The notes under the pieces: generated by a model
Told to the model about the DNA's origin: nothing
Databases searched by the model: none
What the model saw: only the letters and a program-made list of their open reading frames with translations
Shown here: piece after piece, positions 25,614 to 34,064 of the stretch
Layout of the letters: the number at the start of each line of letters is the position of its first letter
How positions within the stretch are numbered: position 1 is the first letter of the stretch
Made by a program: the position numbers and the translations under genes
From: Candidatus Limnocylindrales bacterium
GTDB taxonomy: Bacteria; Moduliflexota; Moduliflexia; Moduliflexales; JAUQPW01
Direction of reading: 5' to 3'
Length of the DNA stretch: 64,000 bases
Assembly: GCA_035559535.1 (NCBI GenBank)
Contig: DATMBG010000051.1
Location: 372,001 to 436,000, forward strand

Positions 25614-26354
25614 TTAATCTCCTGCCAATATCTCGGCAATATGCATCACCCGGATCGGTTTTCCGGCCCTACGGATCAATCCATCCAGATGCATCAGGCA
25701 GGACATATCAACCCCGGTTAAAACTTCGGTTCCAGACTGTTCATGATCGGCAATACGATCTTTTCCCATCATACAGGATACGGCTTCCTCACCCACGGCA
25801 AAGGTCCCCCCAAATCCACAACACTCATCCGGACGACTCAACTTCACAAGGGTTATACCCTCTAAAGATTCCAGAAGGGGACTCACTTTGCTGAAGGGGT
25901 TTCCCATCCGTTCACTGGACTTGGCCAGACGTAACTCACGGAGGCCATGACAGCTCTGATGCAATCCAACTCTATAAGGGAAACGTCCTTCTATCTTTTC
26001 TAATTTCAAAACATCGGTAAGAAATTCACACAGCTCAAAGGTTTTCTTCTTTAACTCCTCCAGGCCAGGTTTTCCTTTCAGGTAATCATCGTAATGATTA
26101 CGAACCATGGAAGTACAACTCCCCGAAGGACAAACCACATAGGGATAATCTTTGAAGATCCGATAGAATTTCTCCGCAAGGGGAGCTGCATCTGCTGCAC
26201 ATCCGGCATTTGCCATGGGCTGTCCACAACAGGTTTGATCCAAAGGGTAGTCTACCTCCACGTTAAATCTCTCCAATACTTTGAGGGTAGCCATACCTAC
26301 CTGGGGATAGAGCTGATCTATGTAACAGGGGATAAACAAACCGACTTTTATCAT
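25614..26354 (-). CDS. lutA: L-lactate utilization protein LutA (CCG-domain Fe-S oxidoreductase)
   Basis: First subunit of LutABC, related to GlpC and HdrB proteins. It has two cysteine-rich CCG domains: PLDQTCCGQPMANAGC near residue 40 and RPDECCGFGGTFAV near 188, with HQSCHGLRELRL before the second. Its 246 aa is standard. It heads the operon, with a sigma-70-like promoter at 26422-26450. No LutR- or LldR-type regulator gene is adjacent. Confidence 0.95.
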   Translation of the reverse strand: MIKVGLFIPCYIDQLYPQVGMATLKVLERFNVEVDYPLDQTCCGQPMANAGCAADAAPLAEKFYRIFKDYPYVVCPSGSCTSMVRNHYDDYLKGKPGLEELKKKTFELCEFLTDVLKLEKIEGRFPYRVGLHQSCHGLRELRLAKSSERMGNPFSKVSPLLESLEGITLVKLSRPDECCGFGGTFAVGEEAVSCMMGKDRIADHEQSGTEVLTGVDMSCLMHLDGLIRRAGKPIRVMHIAEILAGD

Positions 26355-26421
26355 AGGATAACTCTTATAACCTCAGATTTAAACTACTGGGTCCTCTTAA
26401 TTTTTCAGGATTATTATGCAT

Positions 26422-26450
26422 TTTATCCCATTGATTCAAGGCAAAGTCAA
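26422..26450 (-). promoter_or_regulatory. Candidate sigma-70 promoter of lutABC
   Basis: On the minus strand TTGACT (26445-26450) is followed after exactly 17 bp by GATAAA (26422-26427), about 70 bp upstream of the lutA start. Both boxes are close to consensus. Confidence 0.4.
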
Positions 26451-26538
26451 GGAGGAAAAATTCTTTTTAAGATTTGGATCGTAAAAGAGAGGTTGATCCG
26501 AAGTCAGGAAAAGATAGTCTAAAAAACCATCGATAGAG

Positions 26539-26583
26539 GCAGATAAACGCGGACCAGATAAGTATCCTTTGGCGTTTATCTGC
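26539..26583. repeat. Inverted repeat GCAGATAAACGC / GCGTTTATCTGC
   Basis: Perfect 12-bp arms (26539-26550 and 26572-26583) with a 21-nt spacer, lying between the convergent ends of non-related transcription units. It shares the CGCAGAT arm theme with 55471-55545, so they may be members of one dispersed family. It could serve as a terminator for the MDR gene region. Confidence 0.5.
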
Positions 26584-26595
26584 GGCAACCCTTTA

Positions 26596-27609
26596 TCAAG
26601 GTTCTGAAATCTTGACTAACTGTTTACCGATATTTCCACCCTTTAGCATGCTGATGAAGGCCTGGGGAGCATTTTCAATTCCTTCTGCGATGGTCTCTCG
26701 ATACTTTAACTTACCTGCTTTGAACCATTCGGCCAGTTGTTGGAGTGCTTCTCCATATCGATCGGCATAGTCGAAGACCAAAAAACCTTCTACTCTAGCC
26801 CGTTTAATGATCAATTGCCTGAGAAAGCGGGGACCCAGTTCCGGTTTTTCCAGGTTATAATCGTGAATTTGTCCACAGATCACGACACGCGCCTTTACGT
26901 TGATCCAGCGAAAAACCGCATCGGTCAAAGGACCTCCCACATTATCAAAATAGACATCGATTCCGTTGGGGCAGAGTTCCTTGAGTTTTTCATAATAATC
27001 CGAAACGGTCTTGTAATTAAAGGCGGCATCAAAACCGAGCTCTTTAACAAGAAAATCAACTTTCGTATTATCTCCTGCAGAGCCCACGACTCGACAACCC
27101 TTAATTTTTGCAATTTGCCCTACAATAGAGCCCACAGCTCCTGCTGCACCGGAGACAAAGACCGTTTCTCCTGGCTGGGGTTTACCTATATCTAACAAAC
27201 CGAAGTAAGCCGTCATACCTGGCATTCCCAGAACTCCCAGGGCTGTCGAAATGGGAGCCAATGTGGGGTCTACTTTTCGTAGGCCTTTACCATCGGATAC
27301 AGCATACTCTTGCCAGCCCAGGTATCCTGCAATGATTTCTCCTTCTTTAAAGTCCGGATGATGGGACTCAATTACCTTCCCGACGATCTCACCGATCATA
27401 ACCTCACCGATCTGGACCGGCTTTGCATAGGAGGGGGCATCGCTCATTCGTCCCCGTTGATAGGGATCTAAGGAAAGGTAAAGGGTACGGACCAGTATTT
27501 GTCCCTCCCCGGGGACCGGAATAGGGGATTCTACTAATTTGAAATCGGATAATTTAGGATATCCTACAGGTCTTGAAGCCAGGGTAATTTGTCGGTTGGT
27601 ATTTGACAT
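26596..27609 (-). CDS. Zinc-independent MDR NADP-dependent oxidoreductase (CurA/leukotriene B4 dehydrogenase-like)
   Basis: NADPH-dependent alkenal/one double-bond reductase. The catalytic domain opens with ITLASRPVGYPKLSDFKLVE and contains LSLDPYQRGRM, the signature of this branch. The Rossmann domain has VSGAAGAVGSIVGQIAKIKG near residue 150 and CGQIHDYN near 247. No structural or catalytic zinc Cys set is present. The start at 27609 gives 337 aa, the usual length; a GTG ten codons upstream is possible. It stands alone between lutA and a divergently oriented binding-protein gene. Confidence 0.92.
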   Translation of the reverse strand: MSNTNRQITLASRPVGYPKLSDFKLVESPIPVPGEGQILVRTLYLSLDPYQRGRMSDAPSYAKPVQIGEVMIGEIVGKVIESHHPDFKEGEIIAGYLGWQEYAVSDGKGLRKVDPTLAPISTALGVLGMPGMTAYFGLLDIGKPQPGETVFVSGAAGAVGSIVGQIAKIKGCRVVGSAGDNTKVDFLVKELGFDAAFNYKTVSDYYEKLKELCPNGIDVYFDNVGGPLTDAVFRWINVKARVVICGQIHDYNLEKPELGPRFLRQLIIKRARVEGFLVFDYADRYGEALQQLAEWFKAGKLKYRETIAEGIENAPQAFISMLKGGNIGKQLVKISEP

Positions 27610-27891
27610 CGGGGTATTTTCTCTTCTGTACCCAGACACGGACTTATAGAATGAACAGGTTGATAGGAATCTGAAAACCCGTTTATTCTAAATCCGTATT
27701 CGGATGTTTTAATATCCATGATTTTACTTCATACTCTTATTTTAAAGGTTGGTATGGAATAGCGTATGCCTACAGATAGAACGCGTCAAGGGATTTTTAG
27801 ACTTATCATCGGTTCCCTTGGTAGTGGTTTTTCTTGACAAACCTCCCGGTCTGTTTTACCACTGATAGAAACTAGAGGAGGTATACAAACC

Positions 27892-29178
27892 ATGTACGAT
27901 GTACCCATTAATCGTCGCCAGTTTATTAAAAAGACGCTCGGTACGGTTGCCAGTTTATCCGGCTCCTATCTCTTCAGGCCCGCCCGGGTTCGGGCAGCAA
28001 CCCCGGAACTTACCATGTTGAGTTGGAACCACTTTGTACCGGCAGCAGATGAAAAATTAAAGGAGCAGGCAGCCAGATTTGCCCGAGAACAAGGGGTAAT
28101 CATCCGAATCGATACGATTCCCCACCTACAACTTCCGACTAAATTAGCCGCCGAGATCCATGCTCAAGCCGGACATGACATCGTTTATATGGTCGAAACG
28201 GCCCCCTGGCTCTATCATGAACATTTAATTTCCGTAGATGATGTGGTTGAGGACCTGGGGGCCAAACGGGGAGGATGGTATTCCTTTGTTAAGGAAAGTG
28301 ACTTTGTGAAAGATTCCTGGAAGTCGATTCCCTGGTTCTTTTTAACCTGGCCTGGAATATACCGTGAAGATCTCTTTCAACACGCCGGATATCCGATTCC
28401 TCAGACCTGGGAAGACCTTTTGAATGCCGGGCGGATCTTGAAGAAAGAAGGGCATCCTGTAGGAATTGCCATCAGCCAGACCAATGATGCCTACAATACC
28501 TTTTGGTCGATCCTTTGGTCCTTCGGAGGTAAAGTCCTGGAGGCAGATGGAAAAAGTTTAGCCCTGAACTCTCCGGAAACCGAAGCCACTCTGGACTATT
28601 ACAAAAGGTTATATGAAGAGGCCATGGATCCAGAAGTCCTCTCCTGGGATGATGCCAGCAACAATCGATTTTTACTATCGGGGAAAGGTTGCTGGATTCA
28701 CAATCCCATCAGTCCTTATATAACGGCGGTAGATAAAAAAATGGAAATTGCCGATAAACTGGGAATCCACTCGGCACTCGCCGGACCGGCCGGGAAGCAT
28801 GTGGAACTCTCGGTGGCGAGTTTGGGAATCTGGAATTTCTCAAAAAATCAGGAACTGGCCAAGAACTTTATCAGATACCTTTATGAGCCGGAGAATTATT
28901 CTGACTGGCTGGTAGCCGCCAGGGGATATAGCCAGGCCCCCTTACGGGCCTATGAGAATCACCCTCTTTGGACCGAGCATCCCAAGTTTAAGCTTCTCCC
29001 CGGTGAAGCCCGATTTGGCCATGTCCATGGCTGGCCTTCCCCTCCGAATCCTTATGTCCAGCGGATCAACGATCTCTATATTCTCCCCAACATGGCCGCC
29101 AAGGTCGTCACGGGAACACCCATCAAAGCGGCTATAACCTGGGCAGAAGAGCAAATTAAGAGGGTCCTGGAAAGCTAA
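27892..29178 (+). CDS. Tat-exported extracellular solute-binding protein, family 1 (sugar type)
   Basis: Periplasmic receptor of the maltose/glycerol-3-phosphate class (SBP_bac_1). The N-terminus INRRQFIKKTLGTVASLSG carries a twin-arginine motif at residues 8-9, and the hydrophobic stretch ends near RVRA. The mature part has ELTMLSWNHFVPAADEKLKE and HAQAGHDIVYMVETAPWLY, followed by a typical hinge and FSKNQELAKNFIRYLYEP. GAGGAGG-like ribosome binding site just upstream. No permease or ATPase genes are adjacent, so the importer must be encoded elsewhere. It is followed by two enolase-superfamily genes on the same strand, suggesting a sugar-acid or uronate ligand; this is inference. Confidence 0.9.
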   Translation: MYDVPINRRQFIKKTLGTVASLSGSYLFRPARVRAATPELTMLSWNHFVPAADEKLKEQAARFAREQGVIIRIDTIPHLQLPTKLAAEIHAQAGHDIVYMVETAPWLYHEHLISVDDVVEDLGAKRGGWYSFVKESDFVKDSWKSIPWFFLTWPGIYREDLFQHAGYPIPQTWEDLLNAGRILKKEGHPVGIAISQTNDAYNTFWSILWSFGGKVLEADGKSLALNSPETEATLDYYKRLYEEAMDPEVLSWDDASNNRFLLSGKGCWIHNPISPYITAVDKKMEIADKLGIHSALAGPAGKHVELSVASLGIWNFSKNQELAKNFIRYLYEPENYSDWLVAARGYSQAPLRAYENHPLWTEHPKFKLLPGEARFGHVHGWPSPPNPYVQRINDLYILPNMAAKVVTGTPIKAAITWAEEQIKRVLES

Positions 29179-29255
29179 AAAATGGTGGGCAGAAGCCAGG
29201 GGATAACTACCTTTTTTATGGTCCCTTGTTTACCGCCCGCTGTCTCCTGTAACCT

Positions 29256-30380
29256 ATGAAAATTACCGATCTAATCCTGGAAGTAGCAGAGTTCCCCTTC
29301 CCGGAAGATTTTCATCCGGCCTGGGCGCCCGGCGGAAGTGAAAAAGGGATAGGGGTGACCATCATTAAAATTTTAACAGATGAAGGAATTACCGGAATAG
29401 CCGCTGCATCGACCTTTGGAAGCGAGATTCCGACGTTTAACTCCCTAAAATCCCACCTCTTGGGAAAAGATCCCTTTGCGGTGGAGCAACATATCCAGAC
29501 TTTGCGAAACGCTCGACCCCACGGAGGGCTGCCCTGGCCCATTGAAATCGCCCTTTGGGATATCATTGGAAAAGCCTCCCATCTTCCTATTTATAAATTA
29601 TGGGGCGGTTATCGGGACAAAATCAAGGCCTACGCCAGTAGTGGCGAACTCCGGCCTCCCGAACGGCGTATCGAAGACGTTTATCGGTATTATGAAGAAG
29701 GCTTCCGGGCTGTAAAACTTCGCATTCATTACCCTGAGATGAAAGAGGATCTGAACCTGGTTACAGCAGTTCGCAAAGCCATCGGAGATAAGATGGAAAT
29801 CATGGTAGATGCCAATCAAGCCGGAGTACTGGTCAGTCCCGGATACAATCCGACCTGGTCCTACTCTCGGGCGGTGATGACCGCCCGGGAATTGGAAAAA
29901 CTCAACGTAAGCTGGCTGGAAGAACCCCTCAACCGATATGACTTTAAGGGATTAGCACGCCTTACCAAGGAAGTAGATCTTCCCATCGCAGGTGGAGAAG
30001 CCAATGTAGGAATTCGAGAACTTAAAATGCTTCTGGATATGGATTGCTACGATATCCTTCAACCCGATGCAACCCTCTCCGAAGGTCTTTTTCAATTACG
30101 AATGTTAGCCGGAATCGCCCATGTAGATGGTAAACGGTTCATTCCCCACACCTGGGGAAACGGACTGGGACTCGTAGCCAACCTCCATTTAGCGGCTTCG
30201 ATTCCCAATTGTACTCATCTGGAGTATCCCTACGATCCTCCCTCCTTTACTAAGGAAGCTTATTTCGGGATGCTTAAAACACCCCTCGAAGTCGATGGAG
30301 AAGGCTATATTCACGTTCCCCAGGGTCCGGGATTGGGCGTGGAGTTGGATGAAGAGGCCATAGCCAGGTACAAAAAATAA
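29256..30380 (+). CDS. Enolase-superfamily (MR/MLE) enzyme B
   Basis: Predicted acid-sugar dehydratase or racemase of the mandelate-racemase subgroup, 374 aa. Visible active-site elements are the base motif VKLR at 153-156, metal ligands Asp185 (MVDANQ), Glu223 (LEEP) and Glu248 (GGEAN), and His298 in IPHTWGNGLGL, the second base with Asp271 behind it. It is about half identical by eye to the next gene, so the pair arose by tandem duplication. It follows the Tat-exported binding protein by 77 bp. Substrate unknown. Confidence 0.9.
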   Translation: MKITDLILEVAEFPFPEDFHPAWAPGGSEKGIGVTIIKILTDEGITGIAAASTFGSEIPTFNSLKSHLLGKDPFAVEQHIQTLRNARPHGGLPWPIEIALWDIIGKASHLPIYKLWGGYRDKIKAYASSGELRPPERRIEDVYRYYEEGFRAVKLRIHYPEMKEDLNLVTAVRKAIGDKMEIMVDANQAGVLVSPGYNPTWSYSRAVMTARELEKLNVSWLEEPLNRYDFKGLARLTKEVDLPIAGGEANVGIRELKMLLDMDCYDILQPDATLSEGLFQLRMLAGIAHVDGKRFIPHTWGNGLGLVANLHLAASIPNCTHLEYPYDPPSFTKEAYFGMLKTPLEVDGEGYIHVPQGPGLGVELDEEAIARYKK

Positions 30381-30393
30381 ACAGCAGGGATCA

Positions 30394-30445
30394 GGAGTCA
30401 GCAGCCAGGGATCCATATTTCCTCCGGCTCCCGGATCCTGACTCC
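30394..30445. repeat. Imperfect palindrome between tandem MR/MLE genes
   Basis: GGAGTCAG (30394-30401) is matched by CTGACTCC (30438-30445), with further GGATCC/GGATCC pairing inside. Text of this type (GGAGTCAGGAGCC-like) also appears in the gaps at about 24105 and 25590. Confidence 0.45.
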
Positions 30446-30465
30446 CAATTCCTGACACCTCAAGG

Positions 30466-31602
30466 ATGAAAATTACCCAAATTCAAGCCAATCTCATTGA
30501 GATCCCTCTACCTAAAGAGCACCATTATGCCTGGGTCCCGGGATCTGCCGTAAAATCCATCCAGTTTACACTGGTCAAAATTTTCACCGATGAAGGTATT
30601 ACCGGGATTGGGGCTTCTCATATCTGTTTTGGAGAAGAAGTTGTCCACAGTATTCATAACCTCCTAACCCCTTTCCTGATAGGAAAAGATCCCCTGGCCA
30701 CGGAACGGCATATTGAGACAATCTACAGTGCCCGTTACTTTGGAACTCCCCTCTGGCTTGTAGATCAGGCCCTATGGGATATTGTAGGAAAAGCCGCCGG
30801 ACAACCCCTCTATAAACTTTGGGGAGGCTTTCAAGATAAAATCCTGGCCTATGGAGCCCCTTCGGAGCCTCGATCCCCCCAGGAGCACCGGGAGATAGTT
30901 CATCACTACCTGGAAAAAGGATTCAAAGCCATCAAGCTCCGCCTCCATAATGAAGATCCTAAGGACGATCTGGCCATTGTGGAAGCGGTTCGGGATGAGG
31001 TAGGGGATCGAATGGAGATCATGGTGGACGCCAACCAGGCCCTGTTACTTAACAGTCCCCGACCTCATCCGATCTGGAGTTATGAACGGGCCTTGATGAT
31101 GGCCCGAGAATTGGAAAAATTAAAGGTCTACTATCTGGAAGAGCCTCTCTATATCTATAATTTCAAAGGAATCGCACGATTAACCCAGGAGACCGATATC
31201 TATATTGCAGGTGGGGAATGGAACGGACCCATCCACGAATTCAAGTGGCTTCTGGATCAGGGCTGCTATGATATCCTCCAACCCGATGCCATGCAATCCG
31301 ACGGTCTGTTCCGAATGCGCCAGATTGCCCACATGGCCTATCTGGAGAACAAACTGTTCATTCCCCATACCTGGGGAAATGGGCTCGGTCTGGTAGCCAA
31401 TCTACAGGTTGCCCTTTCGGTTCCAAATTGCCCGTTCTTTGAATACCCTTATGATCCTGAAACTTTAAGCGTAGAAATGAATCAGGCCATGATCCAGGAA
31501 CCTCTGCAGGTGGACGCCGAAGGTTATTTGCATGCCCCCAAAGGACCTGGATTGGGGGTCGAACTCAATGAGGATTTTATTCGAAGGTACACACTTCGAT
31601 AA
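30466..31602 (+). CDS. Enolase-superfamily (MR/MLE) enzyme C, tandem paralogue
   Basis: 378-aa paralogue of the preceding gene, with the same catalytic architecture: AIKLRLH base motif, MVDANQALL, YLEEPLYIY, GGEWNGP, and IPHTWGNGLGLVAN with the final His base. Differences cluster in the substrate-capping loops: the N-terminal 20s loop reads KEHHYAWVPGSAVKS and the metal-site neighbour is GGEWN instead of GGEAN. The two copies therefore probably act on related but different acids. It ends 20 bp before the convergent amidase gene. Confidence 0.9.
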   Translation: MKITQIQANLIEIPLPKEHHYAWVPGSAVKSIQFTLVKIFTDEGITGIGASHICFGEEVVHSIHNLLTPFLIGKDPLATERHIETIYSARYFGTPLWLVDQALWDIVGKAAGQPLYKLWGGFQDKILAYGAPSEPRSPQEHREIVHHYLEKGFKAIKLRLHNEDPKDDLAIVEAVRDEVGDRMEIMVDANQALLLNSPRPHPIWSYERALMMARELEKLKVYYLEEPLYIYNFKGIARLTQETDIYIAGGEWNGPIHEFKWLLDQGCYDILQPDAMQSDGLFRMRQIAHMAYLENKLFIPHTWGNGLGLVANLQVALSVPNCPFFEYPYDPETLSVEMNQAMIQEPLQVDAEGYLHAPKGPGLGVELNEDFIRRYTLR

Positions 31603-31616
31603 TTCGATGATCGGAT

Positions 31617-31638
31617 CGCCTTTACAGGCGAGGTTTTT
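31617..31638 (+). terminator. Possible terminator of the MR/MLE pair
   Basis: CGCCT-TTAC-AGGCG hairpin (31617-31630) followed by a T-run at 31633-31638. It overlaps the last codons of the convergent amidase gene. The stem is only 5 bp. Confidence 0.35.
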
Positions 31639-32974
31639 CTTTAAATCCCAGTACCTTCTCACACCAGTGGGCAGCTCCAAGGAGCCTATCTTCCTTAAAA
31701 TGAGCTGCTGCTAACTGAATTCCCAGTGGAAGTCCGGATTCACTGAGACCGGACGGAAGGGTTATTGCAGGAAAGCCGGAAAAGGTCCAGGGAATATTAA
31801 AAGAAGGATCCCCCGTAGCCTGCAAACCTTTGGGAGCCGGAGATGCCGTCGTTGGGGACAACAAAACATCCCACCGACTCAAAAGGGGGATCATGTCCTG
31901 AATAAATTGATTTCGGATCCGTTGGGCCCGCAAGTATTGAACTCCGGAAACCAACATGCCGGTCTCAATGAGCTCCCGGAGTTTTGCGCTATACTTTTCC
32001 TTATGTCGATGGAACAGATCTTCATGAACAGCCGCCATTTCCACCCGCATGATGGTCCGATGAGCTGCCTGGACGGCAGAAAAACTCTGGGGCATTTTTA
32101 TGTCCTGGACGGTAGCTCCGGCACCAGCCAGACGCTGGATAACCCCCTCGAAGTGTTTACGAACCTGTTCTTCAGCATGGTCCAGGAAGAACTCCCGAAC
32201 AAGTCCGATTCGGGGTGGACCTTCAAAACGTTGTAGAGCCTGAGGATAATCGGGGACGGGCTCCTTGGATGAACGGGCATCTTGAGGATCGTGGCCAGCC
32301 AGGACTTTTAAAAGGAGGGCAGCATCTTCGACGCTGCGAACAAAAAAGCCCGGATGATCCAGACACCAGGCATCCGGAAAAATTCCATGACGGCTGATCC
32401 TCCCATAAGTGGGTTTTAGGGATACAACCCCACAGTAGGCGCCGGGCCTGAGTAAAGAGCCAGCAGTTTGAGAACCCAGAGCCGCCGGACACATCTCTGA
32501 AGCCACAGCCGCTGCGGAACCACTACTGGAACCTCCGGGAGTATGTTCCAGATTCCAGGGATTACGGGTCGGAGCCGGATCAAAATAGGCAAACTCGGTA
32601 CTCGCCGTTTTTCCTAAAATGATAGCCCCGGCCTCTTTAAGGCGTCGGACGGTTGTTGCATCATAAGTCGGCACGAAATCGGCAAAGATCCTGGACCCCA
32701 TGGTGGTTCTCAACCCCTGAGTATAAAAAATATCTTTGACCCCCACCGGAATCCCATAAAGGGGGCCTCGAGGCTTTCCCTGCTCAAGTTCTTGTTTACA
32801 ACGAGCTGCAGCCTCTAAAGCCCCTTCTCGATCCAATGTCGTCCAGGCTTTTACCTTTGGCTCTACCTTATCGATTCGTTCCAAAAGGGATTTTACCAAA
32901 TCTATGGGCGAGAGTTTCCCTTGGGAAAGATACGTCAAAGCTTCTGTAATGGTCCAGGTATAAGGCTCCGTCAT
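31622..32974 (-). CDS. Amidase-signature family amidase (AtzE/GatA-like)
   Basis: Ser-cisSer-Lys hydrolase cleaving a carboxamide, 450 aa. The catalytic Lys80 is in GVKDIFYT, the glycine/serine-rich signature GGSSSGSAAAVASE starts at residue 148, and the nucleophile Ser173 lies in GSQTAGSLLRPGAYCG. The architecture fits either a biosynthetic/catabolic AtzE-type amidase or a GatA homologue. It lacks the usual GatB neighbour and carries the shorter tail of stand-alone amidases. A 54-codon AtzG/GatC-like gene lies just upstream (33068-33232), supporting a two-subunit amidase. The substrate could be linked to the neighbouring acid-metabolising genes, but that is inference. Confidence 0.9.
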   Translation of the reverse strand: MTEPYTWTITEALTYLSQGKLSPIDLVKSLLERIDKVEPKVKAWTTLDREGALEAAARCKQELEQGKPRGPLYGIPVGVKDIFYTQGLRTTMGSRIFADFVPTYDATTVRRLKEAGAIILGKTASTEFAYFDPAPTRNPWNLEHTPGGSSSGSAAAVASEMCPAALGSQTAGSLLRPGAYCGVVSLKPTYGRISRHGIFPDAWCLDHPGFFVRSVEDAALLLKVLAGHDPQDARSSKEPVPDYPQALQRFEGPPRIGLVREFFLDHAEEQVRKHFEGVIQRLAGAGATVQDIKMPQSFSAVQAAHRTIMRVEMAAVHEDLFHRHKEKYSAKLRELIETGMLVSGVQYLRAQRIRNQFIQDMIPLLSRWDVLLSPTTASPAPKGLQATGDPSFNIPWTFSGFPAITLPSGLSESGLPLGIQLAAAHFKEDRLLGAAHWCEKVLGFKEKPRL

Positions 32975-33067
32975 GACTTCGCTGTCTGTTGTTCGTTGCC
33001 CGTTGTTTTTAGATCCGTAGGAACAGACTCCTTATGGAATCTCAATGGACAACGAACGACCGGTTAC

Positions 33068-33232
33068 CTACAAAAAGAAAATGGGTTCAAGTTGAGGATC
33101 CATTGGATAAGAGATGATTTGTTCAAGCTCTTGAGCTGTTGATTGAAGCGCCGGCCGAAGAGCTTCAGCTCTATCAGCTCCCCATAGACTCACCGCCCAT
33201 TCCAAAAGGATCTTAAGCTGATCTTCTTTCAT
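33068..33232 (-). CDS. Small AtzG/GatC-like subunit, 54 aa
   Basis: A short gene easily missed because it is only 54 codons long. It reads MKEDQLKILLEWAVSLWGAD, then RAEALRPALQSTAQELEQII and SYPMDPQLEPIFFL. The layout, one amphipathic helix pair followed by an acidic-proline tail that ends in EPIFF, mirrors GatC and AtzG (DUF4089) proteins, whose tail wraps around the amidase partner. It lies 93 bp upstream of the amidase gene on the same strand. No strong ribosome binding site was found. Assignment rests on size, tail and position. Confidence 0.6.
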   Translation of the reverse strand: MKEDQLKILLEWAVSLWGADRAEALRPALQSTAQELEQIISYPMDPQLEPIFFL

Positions 33233-33309
33233 GGCCTATAGTTCGCTGTCCTCGGTCGTTACCCTTTAGGATCCTTCAGTAACGAACAAAAGACAACGAA
33301 CAAATCTCC

Positions 33310-33792
33310 CTAAGAGAACCGTTCTATCTTAACGATTTCATAAGTCTTAACGCCGTCGGGAACTTTAATTTTCACCTCATCGCCTACCCTTTTTCCCATC
33401 AACCCCTGGGCAATGGGGGATTTAACAGAGATGACGTTTTCATAAAACTCGGCATCCTCTCCACCCAGAATCTGATAAACAACTTCCTTATCGGTATCCA
33501 GATCGTAAAGGGTTACCTTGGTTCCCAACATAACCCTATCAGTGCTGATGTTTAGCGTATCGATGATAACGGCGTTGGCCAAACGGTTCTGTAAATTAGC
33601 CGCTTCCAGATTTAACATTTCCTTCTTGGCTATGGCCATCTCCCATTCGGCATTTTCGCTTAAATCTCCATAGCTGGCAGCATGCCCAATTTCTTTGCTA
33701 ATCGTTCCACCCGGTCTTATCATTTCCTTAAGTTTTTGCAGTTTCTGATCCAGATGGTTCCAGGTTTTTCGAGTCATATAATTAACTTCCAT
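33310..33792 (-). CDS. greA: Transcription elongation factor GreA
   Basis: Rescues backtracked RNA polymerase by stimulating transcript cleavage. The N-terminal coiled coil carries the catalytic-tip acidic loop in ASYGDLSENAEWEMAIAKKE, followed by ALxNAVIIDT-like sequence and the C-terminal FKBP-like domain with VISVKSPIAQGLMGKRVGDE. At 160 aa it is full length. ATG at 33792 has AAAAGGA upstream; an internal ATG five codons later, with GGAAG, is also possible. A promoter with a dyad overlapping its -10 region lies at 33849-33883. Confidence 0.95.
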   Translation of the reverse strand: MEVNYMTRKTWNHLDQKLQKLKEMIRPGGTISKEIGHAASYGDLSENAEWEMAIAKKEMLNLEAANLQNRLANAVIIDTLNISTDRVMLGTKVTLYDLDTDKEVVYQILGGEDAEFYENVISVKSPIAQGLMGKRVGDEVKIKVPDGVKTYEIVKIERFS

Positions 33793-33848
33793 AGTCCTTT
33801 TAACACCTTTCCTTGTAAAAATTCTTTATGACTTGTTAACAGGGAGTG

Positions 33849-33883
33849 TTTCGTAACATGTAACGAAAAGTTGTTCCTGTCAA
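33849..33883 (-). promoter_or_regulatory. greA promoter with overlapping dyad
   Basis: On the minus strand TTGACA (33878-33883) is followed at 17 bp by CATGTT. A near-perfect dyad TTTCGTAACATGTAACGAAA (33849-33868, 18 of 20 matching) covers the -10 region exactly. It could be an operator. The -10 box itself is weak. Confidence 0.4.
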
Positions 33884-34064
33884 GAAAATTGTTCTCTACT
33901 TTCTAAGGATAATTCCTTTAGAATAGATTTCAACGGGGATTAATATTTTTCCTGATCGGGTAATCCTTTAGGGGAGGTAGGTGCCGGCAGCAGGTTCCAG
34001 GGGATGGACCCTCTGAATAAAGGGTATACCAAGGTATGTCCAAGGCGTTATAGGACTCTGGAAA

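Noticed and set aside
27834..27862. Promoter TTGACA before the Tat-exported binding protein
   Set aside because: The -35 is perfect but the hexamer at 17 bp (TACCAC) is too weak to call.
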